From contig JACNKN010000049.1 of assembly GCA_014382015.1 (NCBI GenBank), positions 1 through 64,000 of the forward strand: a stretch of 64,000 nucleotides of DNA. The letters are read 5' to 3'. Under the pieces are notes generated by a model. It worked only from the letters and a program-made list of their open reading frames with translations, was not told the DNA's origin and ran no database searches. Positions 45,358 through 53,781 of the stretch are shown piece after piece (position 1 is the stretch's first letter; each line of letters opens with the position of its first letter). The DNA comes from Fidelibacterota bacterium. GTDB lineage: Bacteria > Fidelibacterota > Marinisomatia > Marinisomatales > TCS55. The translations under genes and the position numbers were made by a program.

Positions 45358-46065
45358 CTATTCAGGTGGTTCTAAATTTACTGGTATTTCAGTTTTATAT
45401 GTCATTTCGTTTTTATTGATATTCGTCGTTATGCACCAAACTTTCACACCATTATTTTTCGCATTTAACAATGCATGTGCAAATGTTGGGTCCCTGTCCC
45501 ACATAGGTTCAAATCGATTTGCATCGGGCCGTTGACAGACAAATAAAATCCCAGCACCCTTCCCTCTGTTTACCAATTCTGCCAATGCTTTCGCATGACG
45601 TGCACCCCGATCCGTAACCGCATCAGGGAATTTCGCTAACCCTTTATCCACAAAAGTCACCGACTTTACCTCTAAATAAAATGGGTTTTCATTTTTATCA
45701 TCTAACAAAAAATCAAACCGATGGTTCCCGTGGGTTATTTCCGGTTGAACTAATTGGTAATTTTCGAACATGGGAAGTTTTTTTGCTTGAAGCGATTCCA
45801 AAACAAACCGGTTTGGAAGTGCAGAAACCAGAGATATTAATTGACCTTCGTGGCGTACCATGACTGTGGAATATTTCGTTTTTCTCTCGGACCCTTCTGG
45901 CGCCGGCCTCACCCATAACTCAGCATCAGGTATGAGTAACTCTTTTAATCGTCCCGGGTCCGGCAAATGGGAACGGACAATTTCCCCGTCAACTTCTACC
46001 AAGGTAATGAAACGATTGGGTCGATCAACGAATTTTCCTGAGACCAGTGGCCCTTCGATTTTCAA
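45358..46065 (-). CDS. sfsA: SfsA family protein (sugar fermentation stimulation)
   Basis: 235 residues, the family length. Conserved: FVDRPNRFITLVEVDGEIVRSHLPDPGRLKELL at the N-terminus, then KTKYSTVMVRHEG, DFLLDDKNENPFYLEVKSVT (near 120-140), and PDAVTDRGARHAKALAEL. SfsA has an OB-like N-domain and a nuclease-like fold with Asp/Glu/Lys residues; nuclease activity has been proposed and the sugar-related name is historical. First gene of the sfsA - Ig-like - manC - small gene run, divergent from the Lrp gene. Confidence 0.93.
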   Translation of the reverse strand: MKIEGPLVSGKFVDRPNRFITLVEVDGEIVRSHLPDPGRLKELLIPDAELWVRPAPEGSERKTKYSTVMVRHEGQLISLVSALPNRFVLESLQAKKLPMFENYQLVQPEITHGNHRFDFLLDDKNENPFYLEVKSVTFVDKGLAKFPDAVTDRGARHAKALAELVNRGKGAGILFVCQRPDANRFEPMWDRDPTFAHALLNAKNNGVKVWCITTNINKNEMTYKTEIPVNLEPPE

Positions 46066-46210
46066 AAAAAATATCCATTATTCATACCGTAGAAGTTAGA
46101 GGATAAAACACAATCTTCTCATTCATAATCTTAAATCAGGATATTATTTTGCTATCATATTATTTTACAATATATTCTTCTGTATTTTTTGTAGGCAAAC
46201 GAAGAATCTT

Positions 46211-46669
46211 ATGCAATTAGACCATACTGACAAAAACATTCTAAATGAACTGCAAACCCATGCGCGGATTACCAATGCTGAATTAGCCAAGCGGGTGAAC
46301 CTTTCTCCATCCAGTACGTTGGAGCGGGTGAAAAAACTGGAGTCCAGCGGGTTAATCGACAGGTATGTGACTTTACTGAATGCCCGTATTGCCGGGTTTA
46401 CCTGTTTTACTTTCGTCGAAGTAACATTAACCCGTCACGGAGAAACACCTGTGGAAGATTTTTTCAAATCCATTTCAGATATGGACGAAGTTTTAGAATG
46501 TCATCATATCACCGGCGAAGGTGATTTTCTTCTCAAAATCGCCACAAAAGATATCCCAGATTATGATCAATTAATTCTCCATGGACTTTCGGCGCTGCCC
46601 AATGTACAGCATCTAAAAACTTCTGTAGTCCTTTCTACTTTTAAACACCAAACAAAATTACCCATTTAA
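46211..46669 (+). CDS. Lrp/AsnC-family transcriptional regulator
   Basis: 152 residues. The N-terminal winged helix is LDHTDKNILNELQTHARITNAELAKRVNLSPSSTLERVKKLESSGLI. The C-terminal RAM ligand-binding domain (VLECHHITGEGDFLLKI) should bind an amino acid or derivative. It is 1 base upstream of the HisC-like aminotransferase and starts the tyrosine-catabolic operon. It probably senses tyrosine, phenylalanine or a pathway intermediate and controls the operon (inference). Confidence 0.93.
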   Translation: MQLDHTDKNILNELQTHARITNAELAKRVNLSPSSTLERVKKLESSGLIDRYVTLLNARIAGFTCFTFVEVTLTRHGETPVEDFFKSISDMDEVLECHHITGEGDFLLKIATKDIPDYDQLILHGLSALPNVQHLKTSVVLSTFKHQTKLPI

Positions 46670-46670
46670 C

Positions 46671-47756
46671 ATGGCCCTGGTTCCTTCATACATTCAAAAC
46701 CTGGCTCATTACACACCGGGCAAACCGATTGCCGAAGCACAGCGCGAATTGGGTATTCAAGAATTCATTAAACTGGCTTCAAACGAAAATCCCCTGGGTC
46801 CATCTCCCAAAGGGATGGAAGCTATCGAAAATTCTCTCACAAATCTCCATCGTTACCCCGATGCCACCGGGTATGAACTCCGTACCAAACTGGCAGATCG
46901 ATTCAATATTAAAATAGAAAATGTGGTTTTGGGCGCAGGATCCGAAGGCATCATGTCCACGATTATGCGGACCTTTTTATTGAGTGATGATGAAATTATC
47001 AGTGCGGCAAATTCATTCATCGGATTTAAAGTTTTGGCTAATGCATCGGGCCGGCGCATCCACTGGGTTCCCATGAAGCATTATCACTACGATCTGGAAG
47101 CCATGGCAGATAAAATAACCGACTATACCAAGATTATTTATATTGCCAATCCGGATAACCCCATGGGAACCACAATCACCCGGCAAGAGTTTGATGAATT
47201 TTACACTCATGTGCCAGAGCGGGTATTGATTATTTTAGATGAAGCCTATTACGAATTTGCCCAAAAATCTCACGACTATCCCGATTCCATGAATTACCGT
47301 TATGATAATGTGATAACACTTCGCACTTTTTCAAAAGCATACGGCTTAGCTGGTATCCGGATAGGATATGGGTTTGCTCATGAAAGCTTGATCGGGAATT
47401 TGATGAAAGTGAAAGTACCATTCGAACCGTCGCTTGCGGCCCAAGCTGCCGGAAAAGCTGCATTGGATGACAATGTGTTTTTGAAAAACACATTAGATTT
47501 AAATAAAAATGGGATGGCCTTTTTAAAAAAGGAATTCGATACACTTGGCATTGAACACGTTTCATCCGCAACAAACTTTATCACCACAGTCTGGGAATCC
47601 GAAGAACGGGCATCCAGACTCACCCAAGCGCTTTTAGAAAAAGGAATCATCGTCCGGCAACTCACGGGATTTGGCTGGCCTAACTGCATTCGCATTTCGA
47701 TTGGCCTTGAAAATGAAAATCAAAAATGTATTGAAAGCCTTTGTCAGGTTTTATAA
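46671..47756 (+). CDS. HisC-family aminotransferase, probably aromatic in context
   Basis: 361 residues. PLP fold type I: KLASNENPLGPSPKGMEAI near the start, NPDNPMGTTI (near 162), ILDEAYYEFA, and the PLP lysine in TFSKAYGLAGIRIGYGFA (near 223-240). The sequence looks like histidinol-phosphate aminotransferase. However, it sits between an Lrp regulator and 4-hydroxyphenylpyruvate dioxygenase, so its likely job is tyrosine (or phenylalanine) to 4-hydroxyphenylpyruvate. No other histidine-biosynthesis gene is in the window. HisC-family enzymes often act on aromatic acids. Confidence 0.85.
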   Translation: MALVPSYIQNLAHYTPGKPIAEAQRELGIQEFIKLASNENPLGPSPKGMEAIENSLTNLHRYPDATGYELRTKLADRFNIKIENVVLGAGSEGIMSTIMRTFLLSDDEIISAANSFIGFKVLANASGRRIHWVPMKHYHYDLEAMADKITDYTKIIYIANPDNPMGTTITRQEFDEFYTHVPERVLIILDEAYYEFAQKSHDYPDSMNYRYDNVITLRTFSKAYGLAGIRIGYGFAHESLIGNLMKVKVPFEPSLAAQAAGKAALDDNVFLKNTLDLNKNGMAFLKKEFDTLGIEHVSSATNFITTVWESEERASRLTQALLEKGIIVRQLTGFGWPNCIRISIGLENENQKCIESLCQVL

Positions 47757-47784
47757 TCTGATAATCAATTAGGAGAAATATATT

Positions 47785-48906
47785 ATGGCAATAATTACAA
47801 CTGAATGGACTGGAACGGAATATTTTCCCATCACTGAGGTGAATCATTTGGAATTCTATGTAGGGAATGCAAAACAAGCCGTTCACTATTACCGCTCTGT
47901 TTTTGGAATGCAGCCCTACGCCTATGCGGGGCCAGAGACAGGACAAAGTGATCGGGTCAGTTATGTCTTAAAACAGAATAAAATCTTTTTTGTTTTTACC
48001 ACGCCTCTTTCTTCGGACCATCCAGCATCGGATTGGTTGAAAAAACATGGCGACGGTGTTCGGGATATTGCATTCAAAGCGGAATGCGAAAAAACTGCCC
48101 ATGATTCCTGTGTGAGCCGCGGCGCTGAATCTGTTTATGAATCAGAATCCACCAAAGATGAAAGCGGAACATATCGAAAAGCCGCCATTAAAACTTATGG
48201 TGACACCATCCATTCATTTGTCAATTCAAATGATTATAATGGTTTATGGGAGCCGGGTTACATCACTTTGGAATTGCCGGACTTGAAATTTGAAGATCCG
48301 GGCTTACTGTTGATCGATCATATTGTAGGCAATGTAGAAGAAGGGAAAATGAATGAGTGGCGTGATTTTTATGAAGATGTATTCGGTTTTACCAATTTTG
48401 TTGTCTTTGATGAAAATGATATTTCAACCAAATTTTCTGCATTAAAAAGCCGAGTCATGCGGTCTAAAAATTGGAAAGTAAAATTTCCCATTAATGAACC
48501 AGCATCCGGTTTGAAGAAATCTCAGATAGAAGAATATCTGGATTTTAACGAAGGTCCAGGCGTGCAGCATATCGCCCTGTTAACTGATGACATTATCAAA
48601 ACCATCACCGCACTGCGAAATAATGGTGTAGATTTCCTCTATGTACCGGACACATATTATGATGAACTCTCTGATCGAGTCGGGTCCATTGATGAAGCAT
48701 TGGCGCCATTAAAAGATTTAGGGATTTTGGTAGATCGGGACGATGAGGGCTATCTGCTCCAACTTTTTTCTAAACCGGTGGAAGATCGACCCACCCTTTT
48801 TTACGAAATTATTCAGCGAAAAGGATCTCGCGGATTCGGGCAGGGAAATTTTCAGGCATTATTTGAATCGATTGAAATTGAACAGGAACGGCGGGGAAAT
48901 CTTTAA
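47785..48906 (+). CDS. hppD: 4-hydroxyphenylpyruvate dioxygenase
   Basis: 373 residues. It converts 4-hydroxyphenylpyruvate to homogentisate with O2 and Fe(II). Two VOC-like barrels are present: the N-terminal VNHLEFYVGNAKQAVHYYRS and the C-terminal IDHIVGNVEEGKMNEWRDFYEDVFGF. The three iron ligands are visible as His in IDHIV (near 173), His in PGVQHIALLTDD (near 257) and Glu in LFYEIIQR (near 335). It has a ribosome site (AGGAGAAA) and follows the aminotransferase by 28 bases. Confidence 0.95.
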   Translation: MAIITTEWTGTEYFPITEVNHLEFYVGNAKQAVHYYRSVFGMQPYAYAGPETGQSDRVSYVLKQNKIFFVFTTPLSSDHPASDWLKKHGDGVRDIAFKAECEKTAHDSCVSRGAESVYESESTKDESGTYRKAAIKTYGDTIHSFVNSNDYNGLWEPGYITLELPDLKFEDPGLLLIDHIVGNVEEGKMNEWRDFYEDVFGFTNFVVFDENDISTKFSALKSRVMRSKNWKVKFPINEPASGLKKSQIEEYLDFNEGPGVQHIALLTDDIIKTITALRNNGVDFLYVPDTYYDELSDRVGSIDEALAPLKDLGILVDRDDEGYLLQLFSKPVEDRPTLFYEIIQRKGSRGFGQGNFQALFESIEIEQERRGNL

Positions 48907-49893
48907 TTGAAGTTTGTAACTTACACAAGGAGTAAAAGTTCGAAACCCAGATTTGGTTTTATCCGAAATGAATGGGTTGTAGATGTATTAGATGCTGCCA
49001 TTTATATAGATGAGAATCACGGAAATTCAAAATTTATGTCTATTCCTTCTTCTTTACAGTTGGCCTTAGAGAACTGGTCTGAAATATTCGAAACATTAAA
49101 ACAATTGGATCAATTTCTTCCTGAACCTCAACTGGAAAATTCCTTTGTTAATGAAAAACCCGTTGCCCAAACTATTGATTCGGTTCAATTGTTACCCCCG
49201 GTTTCGGAACCAAAAACATTTCGGGATTTTTATGCCTTTGAGCAGCATGTAAAAACGGCAAGAGCTAACCGTGGACTGGACATGAATCCTCTCTGGTATG
49301 ATTTGCCTGTGTTTTATTTTTCCAATCCAACAGCCCTTTATGGGCATCAACAAAATATCCCCTACCCTGCACCTTCCAAAGAATTAGATTTCGAATTGGA
49401 GTTTGCTGCCGTTATCGCCAACGGGGGTCGAAATATCCCTGCGAAAGATGTAGATGCATTTATTGGTGGATACACCATTTGCAATGACTGGTCTGCACGC
49501 GATTTTCAACGAGAAGAAATGGCCTTGGGATTAGGTCCAGCCAAAGGTAAAGATTTTGGAACCAGTTTTGGGCCCTATATGGTCACGCCGGATGAATTAG
49601 CGAATTCTATTGGAGAAGATGGAAAATTATCTCTGAAGATGACCTGCCACGTGAATGGAAAAAAAATATCCGAAGGAAATACAAACGATCTCTACCATTC
49701 ATTTGGCGTAATGATTGAACATGCCAGTAAAAATGCAACGCTTCATGCCGGTGATTACATTGGATCTGGAACCGTAGGTACAGGCTGCATCTTAGAACTC
49801 CGGCCTGAAAATACCGGCGGTTGGATTCAAAAAGGAAATGTGGTTACATTAGAAGTAGAACGACTGGGAATTTTGGAAAATAAAATCGTGTAG
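48907..49893 (+). CDS. Fumarylacetoacetate hydrolase family protein
   Basis: 328 residues with TTG as start (48907), placed directly after the hppD stop. It has the FAH fold with metal-ligand motif DFELEFAAVI (Glu/Glu near 162-164) and GYTICNDWSARDFQ (Asp near 196). The C-terminal GSGTVGTG is the family's closing motif. It should split fumarylacetoacetate to fumarate and acetoacetate. The size and ligands fit the short FAH form rather than the 420-residue eukaryotic one. The adjacent hppD and hmgA support the role. Confidence 0.88.
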   Translation: MKFVTYTRSKSSKPRFGFIRNEWVVDVLDAAIYIDENHGNSKFMSIPSSLQLALENWSEIFETLKQLDQFLPEPQLENSFVNEKPVAQTIDSVQLLPPVSEPKTFRDFYAFEQHVKTARANRGLDMNPLWYDLPVFYFSNPTALYGHQQNIPYPAPSKELDFELEFAAVIANGGRNIPAKDVDAFIGGYTICNDWSARDFQREEMALGLGPAKGKDFGTSFGPYMVTPDELANSIGEDGKLSLKMTCHVNGKKISEGNTNDLYHSFGVMIEHASKNATLHAGDYIGSGTVGTGCILELRPENTGGWIQKGNVVTLEVERLGILENKIV

Positions 49894-49958
49894 AGAAACG
49901 GTATGTTTACCTGCCCTTGGCGTGACCGTGACTCTACATCTTTAATTAAGGATCAACA

Positions 49959-51113
49959 ATGCCATTTTATCAAAAACGTGGAAATATTCCAAACAAGCGA
50001 CATATTCAAATGAAAGATGCGTCCGATAATTTATATTGGGAAGAACTCATTAGCCGTGAGGGATTCAATTCCCTCTATTCCAATGTGTATCATCTGAATC
50101 CACCCACCACAGTAGAAGCTATAGGTGATTGGGCGCCTATTCAATTAGAATCACAGACAGGACCCCATAAAAATCGGCACATTCGCACCGGTGAATTAAA
50201 GTCCAAGGGCGATCCTATTTCGGCCCGAATTCCCCTTTTATTTAATCAGGATACCATTATTCATAAAGCACATGTGGATCAATCTATGGATTATCTCTAT
50301 CGGAACGGACATTATGATGAAGTGCTGTTTATCCACACCGGAAAGGGAGAATTTTTATCCAATTTTGGTCAACTAGAATTAAAACCGGGAGATTATGTGG
50401 TTATTCCCCGGGGTGTAATTTGGCAAATAAAAATAGTTGAACCCATGCGCATACTTGTGGTGGAATCTTCCGGACCGGTCGAAACGCCGGACCGATATCG
50501 AAATCGGTTTGGCCAACTCATGGAACATTCACCCTATAGCGAAAGAGATATCCGAACTCCGGAATGGACAGATCCCATAACAAATGCTGATCCTATGACT
50601 GTACTTGTTCGGCTACAAGGTGGTTTCCAAGCCTATACATATACCCATCATCCTTTCGATTTGGTTGGTTGGGATGGATATTACTTTCCATGGATTTTTA
50701 ACATTAATGACTTTATGCCCATCACGGGGAAGGTTCATTTACCACCGCCTATTCATCAAACATTTCAGTCTCCCGGATTCGTCATTTGTTCCTTTGTTCC
50801 GCGACTATTCGATTATCATGAAGCGGCCATCCCTGCGCCCTACGCTCACAGCAATGTGGATTCGGATGAAGTACTTTATTATGTAGAAGGAAATTTCATG
50901 AGCCGAAAAGGTATGGAACCGGAGTCCATGACGATTCATCCTATGGGATTGCCCCACGGTCCTCAACCTGGAAAGATTGAAGCGTCCATCGGAAAAAAGG
51001 AAACAATAGAATTGGCCGTCATGATTGACACGTTTACACCTCTTCAATATGCAGATTCTCTTACTGCAATTGACGATGCCGATTATCCTTACTCCTGGCA
51101 GGAGGAAAAATGA
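49959..51113 (+). CDS. hmgA: Homogentisate 1,2-dioxygenase
   Basis: 384 residues, short compared with the roughly 430-residue proteobacterial and eukaryotic enzyme. It opens the homogentisate ring to maleylacetoacetate. Recognisable are MPFYQKRGNIPNKRHIQM at the start, VLFIHTGKGEFLSNFGQLELKPGDYVVIPRGVIW (cupin core near 125-160), and DFHEAAIPAPYAHSNVDSDEVLYYVEGNF-like and IHPMGLPHGPQPG near the C-terminus with the iron-binding His/Glu residues. It overlaps the next gene by 4 bases (ATGA). Confidence 0.9.
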   Translation: MPFYQKRGNIPNKRHIQMKDASDNLYWEELISREGFNSLYSNVYHLNPPTTVEAIGDWAPIQLESQTGPHKNRHIRTGELKSKGDPISARIPLLFNQDTIIHKAHVDQSMDYLYRNGHYDEVLFIHTGKGEFLSNFGQLELKPGDYVVIPRGVIWQIKIVEPMRILVVESSGPVETPDRYRNRFGQLMEHSPYSERDIRTPEWTDPITNADPMTVLVRLQGGFQAYTYTHHPFDLVGWDGYYFPWIFNINDFMPITGKVHLPPPIHQTFQSPGFVICSFVPRLFDYHEAAIPAPYAHSNVDSDEVLYYVEGNFMSRKGMEPESMTIHPMGLPHGPQPGKIEASIGKKETIELAVMIDTFTPLQYADSLTAIDDADYPYSWQEEK

Positions 51114-51736
51114 TTATTGAACCAAATCAACAATCGTTTAAAGATAATTATAAACTCATGATTGGGTCCATTGTACCTCGCCCCATTGCTTTTGTATCGA
51201 CCAAATCGAAAGATGGTGTTGATAATTTGGCGCCATTCTCTTTTTTCAACGGTGTATGTTCAAATCCACCTACTATTTCTTTTTGTCCTGTGAGGCGAGG
51301 ATCTGATGGACAAATTAAAGATACGTTGAAAAATATTCAGGATACGGGCGTCTTCGCGTTGAATATTGTGAGTGAATCATTCGCATCCGAAATGGTGTCC
51401 ACCGCTACAGAATTTCCACCGGAAATCAGTGAATTCGATGAATCCGGGCTTACACCAGTTTCCTGTGAAAAAATAGATGTTATGCGGGTGAAGGAATCAA
51501 AAGTGACTTTCGAATGTGAATTGAACCAAATAATCGAAGTAGGTGATGGCAGCCCCGGAAGCGGATTCCTCGTTTTGGGAACCATTGTACTTTTTCATGT
51601 GGCTGGTGAACTATATGACAGCGGGCGGATCGATTTAGAAAAACTCCAACCCATCGGCCGGCTAGCCGGACCCAATGGGTATTGCCGGGTAACAGATCGA
51701 TTTGAAATTGAACGGAAAATTAAACCTGATGGATAA
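51110..51736 (+). CDS. Flavin reductase-like FMN-binding protein
   Basis: 208 residues with the flavin-reductase-like split barrel: MIGSIVPRPIAFVSTKSKDGVDNLAPFSFFNGVCSNPPTISF at the N-terminus and VLGTIVLFHVAGELYDSGRIDLEKLQPIGRLAGPNGYCRVTDRFEIER at the end. It starts 4 bases inside hmgA and is the last gene of the tyrosine operon. Role in the pathway unknown; it may be an FMN-dependent accessory. Its last 48 or so bases recur (45 of 48 identical) 2,010 bases downstream, on the other side of the hipBST insertion. Confidence 0.85.
   Translation: MIIEPNQQSFKDNYKLMIGSIVPRPIAFVSTKSKDGVDNLAPFSFFNGVCSNPPTISFCPVRRGSDGQIKDTLKNIQDTGVFALNIVSESFASEMVSTATEFPPEISEFDESGLTPVSCEKIDVMRVKESKVTFECELNQIIEVGDGSPGSGFLVLGTIVLFHVAGELYDSGRIDLEKLQPIGRLAGPNGYCRVTDRFEIERKIKPDG
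51667..51736 (+). repeat. Direct repeat copy 1: end of flavin reductase gene
   Basis: This segment matches 53677-53740. The first 48 bases agree at 45 positions, and the encoded tail GPNGYCR-[VI]-TDRFEIER-[KL]-IKP is kept in frame with a stop codon at each copy. It marks the left border of the hipBST-containing segment. Confidence 0.85.
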
Positions 51737-52101
51737 CAATCCTCATTGTTTAACTTATTACAGATCATGTAGATAATACATAACGTCTATTTGCAGAGTA
51801 AATAAGCTGAACACAATATTGGGTTTGGTGAAACGTTGGTAAGAATTGGAACTGGAAAAAATTTAAATGTGAGTAACACTTGATAAAAAACTAGGAATAA
51901 AGAACGATTCTGTTGTTCTGATTTTCGGCACAACCAAAAATAGACAACAGACATTGAAAATATATGAAAGTGCATTAACCAGCACTATTGAATGAATATT
52001 AGTTCAATCTAGAGCCACAAATAATAAATAGTGCCATTTACTGCTTTTTATTGTGTATTTCCTGAATCATTGTTTATATTCACACATAAAAGAGCTGTAT
52101 A
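51737..52101. other. Non-coding stretch upstream of hipB
   Basis: 365 bases without a convincing gene. It begins with a weak hairpin (AACAAT-CCTC-ATTGTT, 51735-51750) that may end the tyrosine operon, then A+T-rich sequence. A 62-codon minus-strand frame (51787-51975) has no ribosome site or recognisable composition. The hipB promoter must lie at the right end, but I cannot identify its boxes with confidence. Confidence 0.6.
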
Positions 52102-52314
52102 ATGCACTTAAATGAACTCATACACACACTAAAGACAAGACGTAAAATACTGGGCGTTACGCAAGAACATCTTGCTGAATTGTCCGGTGTAGGCCTGCGC
52201 ACATTGAAAGCGTTGGAAAGCAGTAAAAGCAACCCTACCTTCAACACACTGATTAAACTGGCAGACGTGTTGGGTATGGAATTAAAACTGGACGTAAAAA
52301 AAACAATACACTAA
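52102..52314 (+). CDS. hipB: HipB-type XRE antitoxin
   Basis: 70 residues, essentially one helix-turn-helix: LIHTLKTRRKILGVTQEHLA, then ELSGVGLRTLKALESSKSNPTFNTLIKLADVLGMEL. It should bind operator DNA and repress the module, holding the toxin in check. It is followed after 3 bases by the HipS-like gene and then HipT, the order of the three-part HipBST systems described from enteropathogenic E. coli. Confidence 0.9.
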   Translation: MHLNELIHTLKTRRKILGVTQEHLAELSGVGLRTLKALESSKSNPTFNTLIKLADVLGMELKLDVKKTIH

Positions 52315-52317
52315 TAA

Positions 52318-52644
52318 ATGCGAGTGGCAAAAGTATACCGAAACGAACAACTGGCCGGAACCTTAATACAGTATAATCCTAAAAATTATGAGTTTCGCTA
52401 TGATGATACCTGGTTTACCAATGACAACCTGCCTGCAATTAGCTTGACGCTGCCTAAAACACAGCAAACATACCGAGCAGACCACCTATTCCCCTTTTTC
52501 TTTAATATGCTTTCCGAAGGAGTGAACAAGAAGCTGCAATGCCGACAGCTAAAAATTGACGAAAATGATTACTTCGGACTGCTAGTGGCAACCGCCGCAA
52601 CTGATACCATCGGAGCCGTCACTATTGAACGTGAAAAAAAATGA
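52318..52644 (+). CDS. hipS: HipS-like small subunit (HipA N-terminal subdomain as a separate protein)
   Basis: 108 residues: MRVAKVYRNEQLAGTLIQYN, FRYDDTWFTNDNLPAISLTLPKTQQTYRADHLFPFFFNMLSEGVNKKLQCRQLKIDENDYFGLL. This is the N-subdomain 1 of HipA kinases, here encoded as its own protein. In known HipBST systems HipS acts as the antitoxin of HipT. Its 3' end overlaps hipT by 4 bases (ATGA). Length and split match the three-component type, not two-component hipBA. Confidence 0.85.
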   Translation: MRVAKVYRNEQLAGTLIQYNPKNYEFRYDDTWFTNDNLPAISLTLPKTQQTYRADHLFPFFFNMLSEGVNKKLQCRQLKIDENDYFGLLVATAATDTIGAVTIEREKK

Positions 52645-53648
52645 ACATATCTGAAATTAAATATTGCCCGGGAACGTTAGCTAAGGGTTTTAATACGTAT
52701 AGCAAAACTTGTTTGAATAAAGTATTTAACGGCAGAAAGGTAAGTCATATTCTGCCTTACAACCCTCCCCAGGTCAGCGAAGAAGATGCTAAAAAATTTT
52801 TAGAAAACCGGAACCGTATTTCCATATCAGGTGTGCAGGAAAAACTCTCACTAATTCTTGACAAAAATAAGCTGCGCTTAACCGATGAAGGCGAACAGGG
52901 TAATTATATCTTAAAACCGATTCCAAGAGATCTTAAAAAAGTTGATCAAGTTCCGGCTAATGAACATTTAACCATGCAGATTGCAAGACAAGTTTATGGT
53001 ATCCCAATAGCTGAAAATGTGTTGATATTTTTTAAAAATGGAGAACCAGCGTATATAACCAAACGATTTGATATAAAAGAAGATGGCATAAAATGGGGCA
53101 AAGAAGATTTCGCGACACTTGCCGGTAAAACATCGGAAAATGAAGGCGTTAATTTTAAATACGAATATAGTTATGAAGCGTTGGCAGAATTGATTGTAAA
53201 GTATGTACCTGCGCATATCGTTGAGTTGGAAAAACTATTCAGCCTTATCGTTTTCAACTATTTGTTTTCAAATGGAGATGCACATTTAAAAAACTTCTCT
53301 GTTTTAGAAACTCAGAGCGGAGATTATGCTTTATCACCTGCTTATGATCTGGTGAACACACGAATACATGTTGATGATACTGATTTTGCCTTGGACGGTG
53401 GCCTGTTCAAAGACAACTTTGAATCGGAAGCGATGAAGAAAAACGGGCGCGTTGGATTAGATGATTTTCATGAGTTTGCTAAGAGGCTAGATATCACAGT
53501 TAAACGAAGAGATAGATTATTGGAACCGTTTTTAGCGAAACAAACAGATGTTGAAACATTTATTCAGAGATCTTTTTTGAAAAATCAAACAAAAAGGGCT
53601 TACCTATTACATTATCAAGCAAGAAGAAACCAATTAAATACACATTAA
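52641..53648 (+). CDS. hipT: HipT-like serine/threonine kinase toxin
   Basis: 335 residues, the HipA kinase core without the N-terminal subdomain. The Gly-rich-loop region has ISISGVQEK with a Ser-Ile-Ser pair at 61-63, the autophosphorylation site type known for HipT. The catalytic loop is NGDAHLKNF (Asp213, Asn218) and the metal-binding Asp is in YDLVNT (near 236). Known HipT phosphorylates tryptophanyl-tRNA synthetase, arresting growth; that target is inferred here. An N-terminal CPGTL...CLNKVF segment is a degenerate zinc-like patch of the family. A copy of the flavin reductase tail lies 28 bases downstream. Confidence 0.88.
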   Translation: MNISEIKYCPGTLAKGFNTYSKTCLNKVFNGRKVSHILPYNPPQVSEEDAKKFLENRNRISISGVQEKLSLILDKNKLRLTDEGEQGNYILKPIPRDLKKVDQVPANEHLTMQIARQVYGIPIAENVLIFFKNGEPAYITKRFDIKEDGIKWGKEDFATLAGKTSENEGVNFKYEYSYEALAELIVKYVPAHIVELEKLFSLIVFNYLFSNGDAHLKNFSVLETQSGDYALSPAYDLVNTRIHVDDTDFALDGGLFKDNFESEAMKKNGRVGLDDFHEFAKRLDITVKRRDRLLEPFLAKQTDVETFIQRSFLKNQTKRAYLLHYQARRNQLNTH

Positions 53649-53676
53649 TAAATGAGTTTGTGTTGAATATAACGAG

Positions 53677-53740
53677 CGGACCCAATGGGTATTGCCGTAT
53701 AACAGATCGTTTTGAAATTGAACGTTTGATCAAGCCTTAA
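53677..53740 (+). pseudogene. Direct repeat copy 2: orphan 3' end of a flavin reductase gene
   Basis: The segment encodes the tail GPNGYCRITDRFEIERLIKP and a stop, with no 5' part. It is 45 of 48 identical to 51667-51714. The homology to the intact gene begins abruptly at the CGGACCC sequence. It marks the right border of the hipBST segment, so either this is the original 3' end left behind by an insertion or it came with the insert. Three substitutions, two silent-like and one giving V to I, show the copies have diverged or come from different strains. Confidence 0.8.
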
Positions 53741-53781
53741 TAAGTGACATTATTTTAATCTAATAAATTCATTTCTAAAGT

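Noticed and set aside
51787-51975. 62-codon minus-strand frame in the gap before hipB
   Set aside because: No ribosome site, no recognisable domain, and mostly aromatic low-complexity residues; more likely chance in A+T-rich DNA.
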